Origin: Paenibacillus swuensis
GTDB lineage: Bacteria > Bacillota > Bacilli > Paenibacillales > DY6
Assembly (NCBI RefSeq): GCF_001644605.1
Contig: NZ_CP011388.1
Span: forward strand, 3,376,501 to 3,440,500
DNA length: 64,000 nucleotides
Reading direction: 5' to 3'
The notes beneath the pieces were generated by a model. It saw only the letters and a list, made by a program, of their open reading frames with translations. It was not told the origin of the DNA and made no database searches. A program made the translations under genes and the position numbers. This document shows, piece by piece, positions 1 to 8,647 of this stretch; position 1 is the first letter of the stretch; each line of letters begins with the position of its first letter.

Positions 1-578
1 TCGACTTGTCACTGCATTTAGCGGGTTACACGCGTAAAATTAAAGTGCACATGGTGCCGTTTACCGAGATTCAAACAAGGCTTAACGCTATGGGGCAGCC
101 TAATTTAATGATTACCCTGATGCGCCGGGCGATGTTCCGCATCACCGAACGTCTTGCCGATCTGAACGGCGCCAAAGCGTTGGTTACCGGAGAAAGCTTA
201 GGGCAGGTGGCCAGTCAAACACTGCCTAGTCTGAATGCCATCGGAAGTGTTGTCGATATGCCGCTGTTGCGTCCCCTGATTACGATGGACAAAGAGGATA
301 TCATCCGAATTGCTCATCGAATCGGGACGTATGACACATCCATACTGCCTTATGAGGATTGTTGCACTTTGTTTGTGCCCAAGTCACCCAGCACCAATCC
401 AAATATTAATGTTTTGGAACGGATTGAAGGCAGGGCCGCATGGCTGGAAGAGGAGATTGAAAAGGCGGTTAAAGATACAGAAAGCTTCATGCTTTCTCAC
501 TTGTTTGATACGGGGTATGCCCCTAAGCAAGAAGGTATTGAAGTTTCGCTAAGTGAAGATATGGAAAGGTTTTTCTGA
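1..578 (+). CDS. thiI: tRNA 4-thiouridine synthase ThiI, C-terminal part (5' end cut by the window)
   Basis: The reading frame is open from the window edge to a TGA at 576-578 and gives about 191 residues, so this is only the C-terminal half of a protein of roughly 400 residues. ThiI adenylates U8 of tRNA and transfers sulfur to make 4-thiouridine, and in some bacteria it also feeds sulfur to thiamine synthesis. Visible hallmarks of the AANH/PP-loop region are GESLGQVASQT and the downstream PYEDCCTLFVPKSP segment, whose Cys pair matches the position of the conserved thiolation cysteine of Bacillus-type ThiI. There is no rhodanese extension: the protein ends shortly after this motif, as in Firmicutes. 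The N-terminal THUMP domain lies outside the window. A bidirectional terminator follows directly. Identification is by motif and is strong. Confidence 0.93.
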   Translation, partial: DLSLHLAGYTRKIKVHMVPFTEIQTRLNAMGQPNLMITLMRRAMFRITERLADLNGAKALVTGESLGQVASQTLPSLNAIGSVVDMPLLRPLITMDKEDIIRIAHRIGTYDTSILPYEDCCTLFVPKSPSTNPNINVLERIEGRAAWLEEEIEKAVKDTESFMLSHLFDTGYAPKQEGIEVSLSEDMERFF

Positions 579-583
579 TATAA

Positions 584-630
584 AAAAAATACCTCGTAAG
601 GCTCATACAAGCCCTGCGAGGTATTTCTTT
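584..630. terminator. Bidirectional intrinsic terminator between thiI and a TerC gene
   Basis: The arms AAATACCTCG (587-596) and CGAGGTATTT (617-626) pair perfectly, with an inner GGCT/AGCC pair. A run of A precedes and a T-rich stretch follows, so it can end both thiI on the plus strand and the converging terC-like gene on the minus strand. Confidence 0.9.
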
Positions 631-631
631 G

Positions 632-1324
632 TTATGATAGCTGACCTTGGTTTTTAGTGGCTTTCTTTCTCGAGCTGACCAACTTGCCGCCAACCAGAAC
701 GCCAATGACTACGATTGCGATAAATCCCCAGTATATAAGGGCATTTTCTTCAAAAAAGCCTTTGAGCTTAGGTTCATGGGTAACCATCTTAGCGGCGGTG
801 TAAGCCAATATACCCGATCCTAAATAAATTACCCATGGGAAACGGTTAATAATGGTAATAAACAAGGTGCTTCCCCAAACAACAATCGGGATAGAGATTA
901 GCAAGCCCAATACTACAAGGGTAAAATCGCCATGTGCCGCGCCAGCTACGGCAATAACATTATCTAAGCCCATAGCTGCATCGGCAATAATGATCGTACG
1001 CACTGCGGCCCAGATGCTGCTGCCCGCGGCAAGCTCATGGGGCTCCGCATCGTCAACCAACAATTTATAGGCGATCCAGATCAGTAACGCCCCTCCGATT
1101 ACCAACAACCAAGGAATTTCCAATAGCCATACGATTAACAAAGTGGCAACGATCCGAATTAAGACAGCTCCCGCGGTACCTAAAAGAATAACCTTTTTCT
1201 GATTTTCCTTCGGTAAATTACGGGCGGCCATCCCGATTACAATCGCATTATCGCCGGCGAGAATCAGGTCGATAAATACAATTGTCAAAAGCTTTGAGAA
1301 AAAATCTAACGTCAAGAAATCCAA
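632..1324 (-). CDS. TerC family integral membrane protein (YkoY/YceF-like)
   Basis: This is a 230-residue, highly hydrophobic protein with about seven membrane segments. The family motif LAGDNAIVIGMA lies near the N-terminus, and a second copy of the motif, DAAMGLDNVIAVAGAA, lies mid-protein; their acidic residues are thought to bind metal. TerC proteins of Firmicutes are linked to manganese export or metallation of exported enzymes; that role is family knowledge, not shown here. Start: I chose the TTG at 1324 because an AAGGAG box sits 8 nt upstream; an in-frame GTG at 1333 would abut that box. It is divergent from a second TerC paralogue at 1526. I looked for a yybP-ykoY manganese riboswitch upstream and did not find one. 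Confidence 0.85.
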   Translation of the reverse strand: MDFLTLDFFSKLLTIVFIDLILAGDNAIVIGMAARNLPKENQKKVILLGTAGAVLIRIVATLLIVWLLEIPWLLVIGGALLIWIAYKLLVDDAEPHELAAGSSIWAAVRTIIIADAAMGLDNVIAVAGAAHGDFTLVVLGLLISIPIVVWGSTLFITIINRFPWVIYLGSGILAYTAAKMVTHEPKLKGFFEENALIYWGFIAIVVIGVLVGGKLVSSRKKATKNQGQLS

Positions 1325-1525
1325 TGCTTCCACTCCTTCTTATGTCTTAGGTTGTCACATTAACCGACTACCCATGCAATACAACGTAATTGTCTATACG
1401 TATGTACCTTAAATTGGTTTCATAGAAACCGGATAAATTATAACGAAATTTGAAAGAGTTAGTCAATGTAATCCGTAATCATTTCCGAAACCCTTTCATA
1501 GATTGTATTATGGGGGGTTGTACAC

Positions 1526-2188
1526 ATGGACGAATTTATCTTATTTTTGCAAATTATGCTTATCAACATACTGCTTAGCGGAGATAATGCGGTCGTCATC
1601 GCGTTGGCCAGTAAAAATCTGCCTCCCGCTCAGCAGAAGAAGGCGGTTTGGTGGGGCGCAGGCGGTGCCGTGGCCCTGCGCCTGGTGCTTACGGTCGTTG
1701 CGGTAATTTTGTTGGACGTGCCTTTTATTCAAGCCATTGGCGCGCTGCTCTTATTTTATATCGCTGTAAAGTTGTTGGCTGAAGAAGGGAACGAAGAGCA
1801 TATTGCGAGTCCAGTTACGTTGAGAAGCGCGATTCAAACGATTATCGTGGCGGATATCGTCATGAGTCTGGATAATGTGCTCGCCATCGCCGCTGTGGCA
1901 GAAGGTGATTACGCCATGATCATCCTGGGAATTACGCTGAGTATTCCATTGATCGTGTGGGGAAGCGGCATGATTATGAAATTGCTGCAGATGTTCCCCA
2001 TTTTGACGTTAATGGGTGCCGGAATTCTTGGCTTTACGGCAGGCGAAATGTTTGTGGGCGATCCTAAAGTGAATGAACTTGTTCTACATCATAATGAGAT
2101 GATGCATCTGGGTATTCCCATCGGTTTAACGGTAATTATATTGGGGCTGGGTCTGCTTCAGCGCGCCAAGTGGATTCATATTACGTGA
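1526..2188 (+). CDS. TerC family integral membrane protein (YjbE-like)
   Basis: A 220-residue membrane protein, paralogous to the divergent gene at 632-1324. It carries the paired TerC motifs LLSGDNAVVIALAS (about residues 16-29) and DIVMSLDNVLAIAAVA (about 110-125), and seven predicted membrane spans. The B. subtilis YjbE type of TerC is implicated in Mn2+ efflux or loading of exported proteins with Mn2+; this is family knowledge. The ATG has a GGGGGG stretch 9 nt upstream. A small membrane protein gene overlaps its stop codon, suggesting a two-gene unit. There is about 190 bp between the divergent TerC genes, with no recognisable riboswitch; it holds a short GGTTTC/GAAACC hairpin near 1416-1430. 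Confidence 0.85.
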   Translation: MDEFILFLQIMLINILLSGDNAVVIALASKNLPPAQQKKAVWWGAGGAVALRLVLTVVAVILLDVPFIQAIGALLLFYIAVKLLAEEGNEEHIASPVTLRSAIQTIIVADIVMSLDNVLAIAAVAEGDYAMIILGITLSIPLIVWGSGMIMKLLQMFPILTLMGAGILGFTAGEMFVGDPKVNELVLHHNEMMHLGIPIGLTVIILGLGLLQRAKWIHIT

Positions 2189-2691
2189 TGCTCCGTTATA
2201 GAAACCGGAGGAAACTGCCCTTTCATGATGTGGGATGGTTTCTGTTCTGTCTTGGGGCCGTCATGCTGCTGTCGAAGACGGGAATAGTCCGCTATTCCCG
2301 GGAATGGCTTCTTCCGGGTGTATTATGTGGTTTGAGTCTAGTTCTTCATACGTTAGTTGTCAGCCGGAAAGCTCCCCTGTTTATTTTAATTGCGGGAGGT
2401 TTTTTGGCATGGACAGGATTGCTGGGAATACTCGAAGCGCTTTCGGAACGAGCATGGCGGCTTTGGGGCTGGCCGTTGTTGCCCGTCGGCATATCCATAG
2501 GAATGCTTGAGTATTATTTGGCTGTCCGAAAGCGGGATCGTTCCGCGTTGACCGCCGCTCTCGTCATGGGATTGCTGTCTGTTGCATCGCTCATCATCAA
2601 CGGGCTCCTGCACGCGGGGGTGCACGTAATCGCCATGCTTTTCATGGCTTTGGGAGCTTTAATTATTGTAATAAATAATAAGAACAGATGA
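2188..2691 (+). CDS. Small integral membrane protein of unknown function
   Basis: I do not recognise this 167-residue protein. It is basic at the N-terminus (RYRNRRK) and then shows about five hydrophobic segments with a charged loop (VRKRDRS) in the second half. The ATG at 2188 overlaps the TGA of the upstream terC gene by one base, which indicates translational coupling; GTG codons at 2185 and 2170 are also in frame. The last hydrophobic segment ends in NNKNR, typical of a cytoplasmic C-terminal tail. Lack of any soluble domain or motif leaves its role open; a partner or accessory to the TerC protein is only a guess from position. Confidence 0.6.
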   Translation: MLRYRNRRKLPFHDVGWFLFCLGAVMLLSKTGIVRYSREWLLPGVLCGLSLVLHTLVVSRKAPLFILIAGGFLAWTGLLGILEALSERAWRLWGWPLLPVGISIGMLEYYLAVRKRDRSALTAALVMGLLSVASLIINGLLHAGVHVIAMLFMALGALIIVINNKNR

Positions 2692-2699
2692 GGATAACA

Positions 2700-2729
2700 T
2701 TGCTTTTTACCTGTTTCATCAAGTATACT
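2700..2729 (+). promoter_or_regulatory. Probable sigma-A promoter for typA
   Basis: TTGCTT (2700-2705) and TATACT (2724-2729) are separated by 18 bp. The resulting leader is about 110 nt and contains the arms GCGTCGG (2745-2751) and CCGGCGC (2760-2766), which can form a hairpin ahead of the typA ribosome site. Confidence 0.5.
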
Positions 2730-2845
2730 ATTATATATATGATGGCGTCGGTATGTACTCCGGCGCTACTTTTATGAAATTGGCGATGATTCACATTTGA
2801 TACGGTTCTTTAAAGAAGACCGACAGACCAGAAGGGATAGGGATT

Positions 2846-4693
2846 ATGCATTTAAGAGAGAACATTAGAAATATCGCGATTATCGCACACGTTGACCACG
2901 GGAAAACAACACTGGTGGACAAGCTGCTTCAACAATCCGGAACGTTTCGTGACAACGAGGTTGTTCATGAGCGCGCGATGGACTCCAACGATTTGGAGAG
3001 AGAACGCGGCATCACCATTTTGGCCAAAAATACGGCTATAACCTATAAAGAATATCTGATTAATATCGTTGATACACCTGGACATGCTGACTTCGGGGGC
3101 GAAGTGGAACGGATTATGAAGATGGTTGACGGCGTACTGTTGGTCGTTGACGCGTTTGAAGGCTGTATGCCGCAAACCAAGTTCGTATTGCGTAAAGCTT
3201 TGGAGCATAATCTGACTCCGATCGTAGTCTTAAACAAGATCGACCGTCCTAATGCTCGTCCGACTGAAGTTGTTGACGAAGTGCTTGATCTGTTTATCGA
3301 ACTTGGAGCGAACGACGAGCAACTTGAATTCCCTGTCGTGTACGCATCCGCGTTGAACGGAACATCATCCATGGAATCCGAGCCGGAGAAACAAGACAGC
3401 AACATGCAAGCCATTTATGAAACTGTCGTTAAACATATCCCTGCACCGACGGAAAGCACGGAAGAACCATTGCAATTCCTGGTTACGTTGATGGATTATA
3501 ATGAATACCTTGGCCGTATTGCGGTAGGTCGCGTGAACCGTGGAATTATTAAACAAGGCCAATCCGTAGCGGTTATGACTCGTGAGGGACAAACCAAGCA
3601 AGCGAGGATTGAAAAGTTGTTCGGTTTCCAAGGCTTGAAGCGCGTTGAAGTAGAACAAGCGGGAGCGGGAGATATTATCGCGATCGCGGGTATTAAAGAA
3701 ATTAATATCGGTGAAACGATTGCCGATCCTAATAATCCAGAGGCATTGCCTGTATTGACCATTGACGAGCCGACTTTGCAAATGACATTTGTCGTTAACA
3801 ACAGTCCGTTCGCCGGTAAAGAAGGAAAGTGGATTACTTCCCGTAAATTGCGCGAGCGTTTATACAAAGAATTAGAAACGGACGTTGCGTTGCGTGTGGA
3901 AGACACGGATTCTCCAGACGCGTTTATCGTTTCTGGCCGCGGTGAACTTCACTTAGGAATTCTGATTGAAAACATGCGCCGCGAAGGTTTTGAATTGCAG
4001 GTTTCCAAGCCGGAAGTTATCGTTAAAGTGATTGACGGTGTTAAATCAGAGCCGATCGAGCGTCTGATCATTGATGTGCCGGATGATTCCATGGGTTCAG
4101 TTATGGAAAGCTTGGGTTCCCGTAAAGCTGAGATGGTTAACATGATCAACAACGGAACAGGAACGGTGCGTTTGGAGTTCTTGATTCCTGCTCGCGGATT
4201 GATCGGTTACCGTACGAACTTCCTTACGTTGACTCGCGGTTACGGTGTAATGAATCATGCCTTTGACAGCTATGGTCCATATATGGGCGCCAACATCGGC
4301 GGACGTCATCAAGGGGTTCTGGTTTCCAATGAGACCGGCGTTTCCACCTTGTACGGAATCTTGTCGATTGAAGATCGCGGAATCTTGTTCGTAACGCCGG
4401 GTACGGAAGTATACGAAGGTATGATTATCGGCGAGCATACACGCGATACGGATATTATCGTAAACATCTGTAAAGAAAAGCAACTGAACAATATTCGTTC
4501 CGCCGGTAAAGACGATACCGTGAAGATGAAGACACCTCGCTTGTACTCATTGGAGCAAGCTTTGGAGTACCTGAATGATGATGAATATTGCGAAATTACG
4601 CCTAAATCGATCCGTCTTCGTAAGAAGATCTTAAACAAAGCAGAGCGTGAACGTTCTGAGAAGAACCGCAAGAACGCAGAAGCCAGCGTTTAA
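2846..4693 (+). CDS. typA: Translational GTPase TypA/BipA
   Basis: A 615-residue protein, the normal length for TypA. It is a ribosome-binding GTPase of the EF-G/LepA superfamily that assists 50S assembly and growth under cold or stress. The GTPase motifs are plain: AHVDHGKT (14-21), the switch I RERGITI, DTPGH (G3) and NKID (G4). Domain II (beta barrel), an EF-G-like domain and the TypA-specific C-terminal domain follow, with [10 protein letters not shown] in the conserved region. It starts at ATG behind AGAAGGGAT. It heads a block that matches B. subtilis ylaG-ylaH. Codon use is strongly biased, as expected for a well-expressed translation factor. Confidence 0.97.
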   Translation: MHLRENIRNIAIIAHVDHGKTTLVDKLLQQSGTFRDNEVVHERAMDSNDLERERGITILAKNTAITYKEYLINIVDTPGHADFGGEVERIMKMVDGVLLVVDAFEGCMPQTKFVLRKALEHNLTPIVVLNKIDRPNARPTEVVDEVLDLFIELGANDEQLEFPVVYASALNGTSSMESEPEKQDSNMQAIYETVVKHIPAPTESTEEPLQFLVTLMDYNEYLGRIAVGRVNRGIIKQGQSVAVMTREGQTKQARIEKLFGFQGLKRVEVEQAGAGDIIAIAGIKEINIGETIADPNNPEALPVLTIDEPTLQMTFVVNNSPFAGKEGKWITSRKLRERLYKELETDVALRVEDTDSPDAFIVSGRGELHLGILIENMRREGFELQVSKPEVIVKVIDGVKSEPIERLIIDVPDDSMGSVMESLGSRKAEMVNMINNGTGTVRLEFLIPARGLIGYRTNFLTLTRGYGVMNHAFDSYGPYMGANIGGRHQGVLVSNETGVSTLYGILSIEDRGILFVTPGTEVYEGMIIGEHTRDTDIIVNICKEKQLNNIRSAGKDDTVKMKTPRLYSLEQALEYLNDDEYCEITPKSIRLRKKILNKAERERSEKNRKNAEASV

Positions 4694-4722
4694 GGATCGG
4701 GGCTAACGGGAGGATACTTACG

Positions 4723-5025
4723 ATGAATGAATGGTTGCTCGCGCACCCATGGATTGCCTTTGGATTGATTTATATCGGTCTGGTGTTCATCTATAATAAA
4801 GTATTCCGTGTTCGGAAACTTCCACTTCTTAAAGATTTAATTATCTATATCTTGATTGCTTTCGGAGCCGGCATGCTGCTGATTTTTCAGCTGGATGCCG
4901 GTTTACCGATTATCCCTTGTTTGGCTGTGGCGATTGGACTTATGCTAATGGTGAAAATCCGTTACTTCGTCGAAGCCAGACAGAAGAGGAAAGAGCAACA
5001 AGCACAACAGGAAGAAGCTTCATGA
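4723..5025 (+). CDS. ylaH: YlaH-like membrane protein
   Basis: A 100-residue protein with three hydrophobic segments (about residues 7-25, 38-56 and 60-77) and a charged, Gln-rich C-terminal tail (RQKRKEQQAQQEE). Size, topology and its place directly after typA match B. subtilis YlaH, a membrane protein of unknown function. The ATG lies 29 nt after typA behind GGGAGG. The stop codon overlaps the start of the next gene (ATGA at 5022-5025), so the two are translationally coupled. The family assignment rests mainly on synteny plus topology. Confidence 0.75.
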   Translation: MNEWLLAHPWIAFGLIYIGLVFIYNKVFRVRKLPLLKDLIIYILIAFGAGMLLIFQLDAGLPIIPCLAVAIGLMLMVKIRYFVEARQKRKEQQAQQEEAS

Positions 5026-5300
5026 ATCTGCGGGATACTCTTTACAACTGGTTACAAATTAAACTGGTAGCCGACGCGCGCCCTGAAGATCGGGCTGCTG
5101 CGGATACCCGGGATTTCTTCGAATTGATGCTGACTGAAGACCATCATGCCCTTCCTTTCGGAATTTCAAGCGCGGACGAAGAGAATATTCATGTATTCTA
5201 TACGGAAGCCGGGAATCGAAAATTTCGGGTGTATGATCGGGTGGATGCTTATCGACTGCTCCAGGACATCAATGACAATCCCAAATATAATGAACAATAA
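5022..5300 (+). CDS. Conserved-looking hypothetical protein, 92 aa
   Basis: A 92-residue acidic, soluble protein that I do not recognise. It has no signal peptide, Cys motif or membrane segment. It begins at the ATG at 5022, which overlaps the ylaH stop; GGAAGAAG lies just upstream. An upstream in-frame start exists inside ylaH but would overlap that gene by more than 100 bases, so I rejected it. The sequence reads as an N-terminal helix (LYNWLQIKLVAD) followed by an Asp/Glu-rich alpha/beta fold. Coupling to ylaH and the short gap to the LCP gene suggest one transcript. Confidence 0.65.
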   Translation: MNLRDTLYNWLQIKLVADARPEDRAAADTRDFFELMLTEDHHALPFGISSADEENIHVFYTEAGNRKFRVYDRVDAYRLLQDINDNPKYNEQ

Positions 5301-5312
5301 AGGATGCGTCTT

Positions 5313-6323
5313 ATGACTTCACCGAAAACAACCGGAATGCCTTCTAGAGCTAAGAAGAAGCCTAAGAAACCGCGTAAATTACTCAGACTATTCCTGATGT
5401 TGATGTTGATAGCAGGCTTGGGTATCGCCGGATTTGCGGGATACACCTACTTTAAGCTGAACGGTCTGTTAGATGAGGTAGCCGCGGATGACAAAGAAGG
5501 GAACGTTGTTGTTCCCAAAGAGGATTTAGCAGAGGTTAAGCCAAAGACGATTCTTCTGCTTGGATTGGACAGTCGTAAAGAAACGCATACGATGTTAACG
5601 GATGTAATTATGGTGATTACGATGAATCCGCAAACCAAGTCCGCTACAGTGGTCTCCATTCCAAGGGATACCCGAATGGAAGTGACCGGGTTCAACCGTG
5701 TTTCCAAAGCGAACTCTTACTACGCCGCATTTCATAACAAGAACGATTACTCAGACCCGGTTGAAGCCAACATGAAGAGTTTCTTCGGACAGTATCTGGA
5801 TGTACCGATTGACTATGTGTCCGTAGTGAATTTCAACGGTTTCAAGGACGTCATTAACGCTGTCGGCGGTATTGATGTTAATGTTGATATGGACATGAGA
5901 TATGTGGACACTGCCGACGGTACGGATATTGATCTCAAGAAAGGTCAACAGGAGCTTAACGGAGATGAGGCACTGGATTACGTTCGCTATCGTAAATCCA
6001 ATAAAGGTACCGGCGCTTCCAGTGACCTGGAACGCAACCAACGCCAGCAAGAAGTGATTCACCAGTTATTGAACAAGATTAAATCTGTTGAAGGTGTTGT
6101 GAAAGTTGGCGGGATTTTCGATGCTGTCGGAAACAACATTGAGACCGATATACCGTCCCAGCAATTAACAAGCTTCATAAAAACATATATGGGCATCAAC
6201 AACGATAATATAGAATATGTTCCTTTAGAGGGGACATGGCGAAGCCCGTACATTCGTATTGATGAAGAACAACTGGAAGCGGCCAAGAGCAAGCTGAAAG
6301 CGCGTTTGGGCCAAAGCGAATAG
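5313..6323 (+). CDS. LytR-CpsA-Psr (LCP) family cell-wall glycopolymer ligase
   Basis: A 336-residue protein with a basic cytoplasmic tail (KKKPKKPRK), one N-terminal membrane segment (about residues 25-46) and an extracellular LCP domain. LCP enzymes transfer undecaprenyl-linked glycopolymers such as teichoic acids onto peptidoglycan. Family motifs seen are LLGLDSR, TDVIMVITMNP, SIPRDTRMEV and the later DYVRYRKSNKGTGASSDLERNQRQQ stretch, with the Arg and Asp residues that bind lipid pyrophosphate and Mg2+. I chose ATG 5313 because AAAGGA lies 8 nt upstream; ATG 5304 would overlap that box. It sits 12 nt after the preceding gene and is probably the last of the typA operon. The exact glycopolymer substrate cannot be told from sequence. 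Confidence 0.88.
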   Translation: MTSPKTTGMPSRAKKKPKKPRKLLRLFLMLMLIAGLGIAGFAGYTYFKLNGLLDEVAADDKEGNVVVPKEDLAEVKPKTILLLGLDSRKETHTMLTDVIMVITMNPQTKSATVVSIPRDTRMEVTGFNRVSKANSYYAAFHNKNDYSDPVEANMKSFFGQYLDVPIDYVSVVNFNGFKDVINAVGGIDVNVDMDMRYVDTADGTDIDLKKGQQELNGDEALDYVRYRKSNKGTGASSDLERNQRQQEVIHQLLNKIKSVEGVVKVGGIFDAVGNNIETDIPSQQLTSFIKTYMGINNDNIEYVPLEGTWRSPYIRIDEEQLEAAKSKLKARLGQSE

Positions 6324-6336
6324 GCAAAGGACACTA

Positions 6337-6365
6337 TTGTATAGTGGATAACTGTGCTATACTAT
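6337..6365 (+). promoter_or_regulatory. Probable promoter for the 42-residue Cys-rich ORF
   Basis: TTGTAT (6337-6342) is followed by TGCTATACT (6355-6363), an extended -10 at 15 bp spacing; TACTAT (6360-6365) gives a 17-bp alternative. It lies 14 bp after the LCP stop codon. Confidence 0.45.
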
Positions 6366-6399
6366 GCTTGTAATCATCGCTCCCAGGAGGACTGATTCC

Positions 6400-6528
6400 A
6401 TGGTCGTAACCGAAACTTTTAATTGCATGGATTGGCCTTTAACTGAATGCTGTTCAACTGTGGATCCAGGGGATGCATTGTCTTGTGGTTTGCCCCAGTT
6501 CTTTTTAAAGAAGCCTAGTTCTTATTGA
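6400..6528 (+). CDS. Putative 42-residue Cys-rich small protein
   Basis: A short ORF that a length cut-off would miss. It starts at ATG 6400, nine bases after a perfect AGGAGG (6385-6390), and stops at TGA 6526-6528. The product has four cysteines (C9, C17, C18, C29) with one CC pair, begins MVVTETFNCMDWP and ends FFLKKPSSY. There is no clear signal peptide or membrane segment. A promoter-like sequence lies upstream, and an intrinsic terminator hairpin overlaps the last codons and stop, so it appears to be a self-contained transcription unit of about 170 nt between two convergent genes. I know no family for it. Alternatives are a metal-binding or redox small protein, a secreted peptide, or a leader-type ORF. 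Coding status is inferred from the Shine-Dalgarno and frame only. Confidence 0.5.
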   Translation: MVVTETFNCMDWPLTECCSTVDPGDALSCGLPQFFLKKPSSY

Positions 6529-6542
6529 ACTTGGGCTTTTTT
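6511..6542 (+). terminator. Intrinsic terminator overlapping the small ORF stop
   Basis: The arms AAGCCTAGTTC and GAACTTGGGCTT pair with one bulge around a TTATT loop and are followed by seven to eight T. The left arm encodes the last residues of the 42-residue ORF. Confidence 0.8.
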
Positions 6543-6630
6543 ATATGAACAAAATTGCTGAGGATCGGGTTGCCTGAAGGTTCTGATCATAGTGTGCTTT
6601 CCCTGGATTCACATTATTCATCATTAGTGC

Positions 6631-7176
6631 TTAAAGATCATTCTGTTTCACATGTTTCTTATCATGCACCGGGGACTCATCCGGAGAGCGGATATCGCTG
6701 GGGAATTGCGGCATGACACGGCCCACAATATCGGCGAGCTCATCTGCGAAGCCTTGAACTGGTCTCCCGTTGTTAATGTCTTGGCGGATGTCCTTCAGCC
6801 TTCCTGCCAGATCCAGATCGGCTGTAACTACAGCGTACTTGCCATACGGATCTTTACGCAGAGCTTCCGCCACAGAGTATTTAATCGTTCCTACTCGGGA
6901 TCGGTCTAAATCCTCCGCTACGTTAACCCCAACGATAGCCGTATTTCCGATAACCACGCAGTTGGCGTCCTTCACATGCGGAACAGCGCGAGCCAAGCTT
7001 TCCAGATGCGCCGAAACACTTTTGGAATCATTTATGACAGGTCGTTCCGGTATCGTTTGCTCCGTTTTTACATAATACTTATCATGTGAAGGAGCAGGAG
7101 CGGCCTCGTTCTGACGGGAAGCATTGCAACCGGCAAGGATAGTCAGAATCAATACTGTGCCAACAATTGTTTTCAT
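6631..7176 (-). CDS. ylaJ: YhcN/YlaJ family sporulation-associated lipoprotein
   Basis: A 181-residue predicted lipoprotein. The N-terminal signal MKTIVGTVLILTILAGC ends in the lipobox LAGC, giving a lipidated Cys17. The rest shows the YhcN/YlaJ pattern: a domain with DANCVVIGNTAIVGVNV and SVAEALRKDPYGKYAVVTADLDLAGRLKDI. Members of this family are found in spores of Bacillus, on the inner spore membrane, and affect germination or outgrowth; that is family knowledge. The start is ATG 7176 with AAAGGG 8 nt upstream; GTG codons at 7185 and 7179 are in frame but too close to the box. It is convergent with the small ORF and divergent from phoH, which preserves the B. subtilis ylaJ-ylaK neighbourhood. 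Confidence 0.8.
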   Translation of the reverse strand: MKTIVGTVLILTILAGCNASRQNEAAPAPSHDKYYVKTEQTIPERPVINDSKSVSAHLESLARAVPHVKDANCVVIGNTAIVGVNVAEDLDRSRVGTIKYSVAEALRKDPYGKYAVVTADLDLAGRLKDIRQDINNGRPVQGFADELADIVGRVMPQFPSDIRSPDESPVHDKKHVKQNDL

Positions 7177-7287
7177 CACATTCACCCTTTCTTAAATTCC
7201 TTTAAAACCCATGGATAGTGTATCCTTAAAGAACTTTTCTATGTATTATCCTGTTTGGGGAAAACAAACGCACGGAGGGGACTTTAG

Positions 7288-8619
7288 GTGGAAAAAATAT
7301 TCGTATTGGATACCAACGTATTACTACACGATCCTAATGCCATGTTTGCTTTTGAAGAGAACGAAGTCATCATCCCCGCGGTGGTTCTTGAAGAAATTGA
7401 TTCCAAGAAACGTAATGCCGACGAACTGGGGCGCAACGCCCGTTATATTTCCAGGTTATTAGATGGTTTGAGAGGTAAAGGAAAGCTTTATGAAGGAATT
7501 GCTTTGGATAATGGCGGAACATTGAAAGTCGAGCTCAACCACAGAAGCTTCAATAAGCTTCAGGACATGTTCAGCGAAGTGAATAATGATAATCGTATTT
7601 TGGCCGTTGCGTTGAATTATCATCTGGAACAACAAAGCACCACCAACCCTAAGCCGGTCGTTATGGTAAGTAAAGACACTTTGGTTAGAATTAAAGCGGA
7701 TGTGCTCGGATTGGTAGCTCAGGATTACCTTTCGGATCGCACCGTTCAATTATCCGATATGTACTTGGGTTATGTTACGCTAATGGTGCATCCTGCGGTA
7801 ATTGATGAATTCTATACCTACAGATTTCTTTCCATTAACAATCTGAATGTAAATTACGGGTTGCATCCGAATGAATTTGTTATTCTGAGAGATGAGATGG
7901 GTACTTCTAAATCAGCATTGCTCAAAGTGACTACCGATGGCAAAAAACTGGAGCCGCTATACTTAAGTAATGAGCCAATCTGGGGAATTGCCGCACGCAA
8001 TGCACAACAACGAATGGCGCTAGAGCTTCTTCTAAATGAGGATATCCCCCTTGTTACACTGACGGGTAAAGCGGGAACAGGAAAGACGTTATTAGCTTTG
8101 GCGGCTGGATTGTTGAAAGTTGAAGATGAACATAAATTTAAAAAATTGTTAATCGCCCGTCCTGTTGTGCCTATGGGTAAAGACATCGGATATTTGCCGG
8201 GGGAAAAGGAAGAGAAGCTGCGGCCGTGGATGCAACCGATTTATGACAATCTGGAATTTTTGTTCGACACCAAGAAACCCGGAGATATTGACAAAATTTT
8301 GGTGGGTCTGGGGAGCATTCAAGTCGAGGCGCTTACTTACATTCGCGGACGTTCCATACCGGGACAATTTATCATTATTGATGAAGCCCAAAATTTGACC
8401 CGTCATGAAGTGAAAACGATTGTGTCCAGGGTTGGTGAAGGCAGTAAAATCATCTTGATGGGTGATCCGGAACAGATTGACCATCCGTATCTGGATGCAT
8501 CAAGCAATGGTCTGAGTTACATTGTAGAGCAGTTCAAGGGTCAAGGGGTAAGCGGTCATATTACCTTGGAAAAAGGGGAACGCTCCGGTCTGGCTCAACT
8601 GGCAACCGATTTACTGTAG
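7288..8619 (+). CDS. ylaK: PhoH family protein with PIN domain (YlaK)
   Basis: A 443-residue two-domain protein. Residues about 1-145 form a PIN nuclease domain with the acidic start VLDTNVLLHDP (D8). Residues about 240-443 form a PhoH ATPase with Walker A GKAGTGKT (260-267) and a Walker B region ending DEAQN (365 onward). PIN-PhoH proteins (PhoH2 type) combine RNase with an RNA helicase-like ATPase. The start is GTG with CGGAGGGG about 8 nt upstream, and the length matches YlaK. It is followed by a strong terminator and so ends the transcript. The cellular target is unknown in this organism. Confidence 0.92.
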   Translation: MEKIFVLDTNVLLHDPNAMFAFEENEVIIPAVVLEEIDSKKRNADELGRNARYISRLLDGLRGKGKLYEGIALDNGGTLKVELNHRSFNKLQDMFSEVNNDNRILAVALNYHLEQQSTTNPKPVVMVSKDTLVRIKADVLGLVAQDYLSDRTVQLSDMYLGYVTLMVHPAVIDEFYTYRFLSINNLNVNYGLHPNEFVILRDEMGTSKSALLKVTTDGKKLEPLYLSNEPIWGIAARNAQQRMALELLLNEDIPLVTLTGKAGTGKTLLALAAGLLKVEDEHKFKKLLIARPVVPMGKDIGYLPGEKEEKLRPWMQPIYDNLEFLFDTKKPGDIDKILVGLGSIQVEALTYIRGRSIPGQFIIIDEAQNLTRHEVKTIVSRVGEGSKIILMGDPEQIDHPYLDASSNGLSYIVEQFKGQGVSGHITLEKGERSGLAQLATDLL

Positions 8620-8647
8620 TGCTAATGAAAATTGATGACATTAAACG

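Noticed and set aside
1334-1525. Possible yybP-ykoY manganese riboswitch between the TerC genes
   Set aside because: The conserved core could not be found on either strand; only a short GGTTTC/GAAACC hairpin is present.
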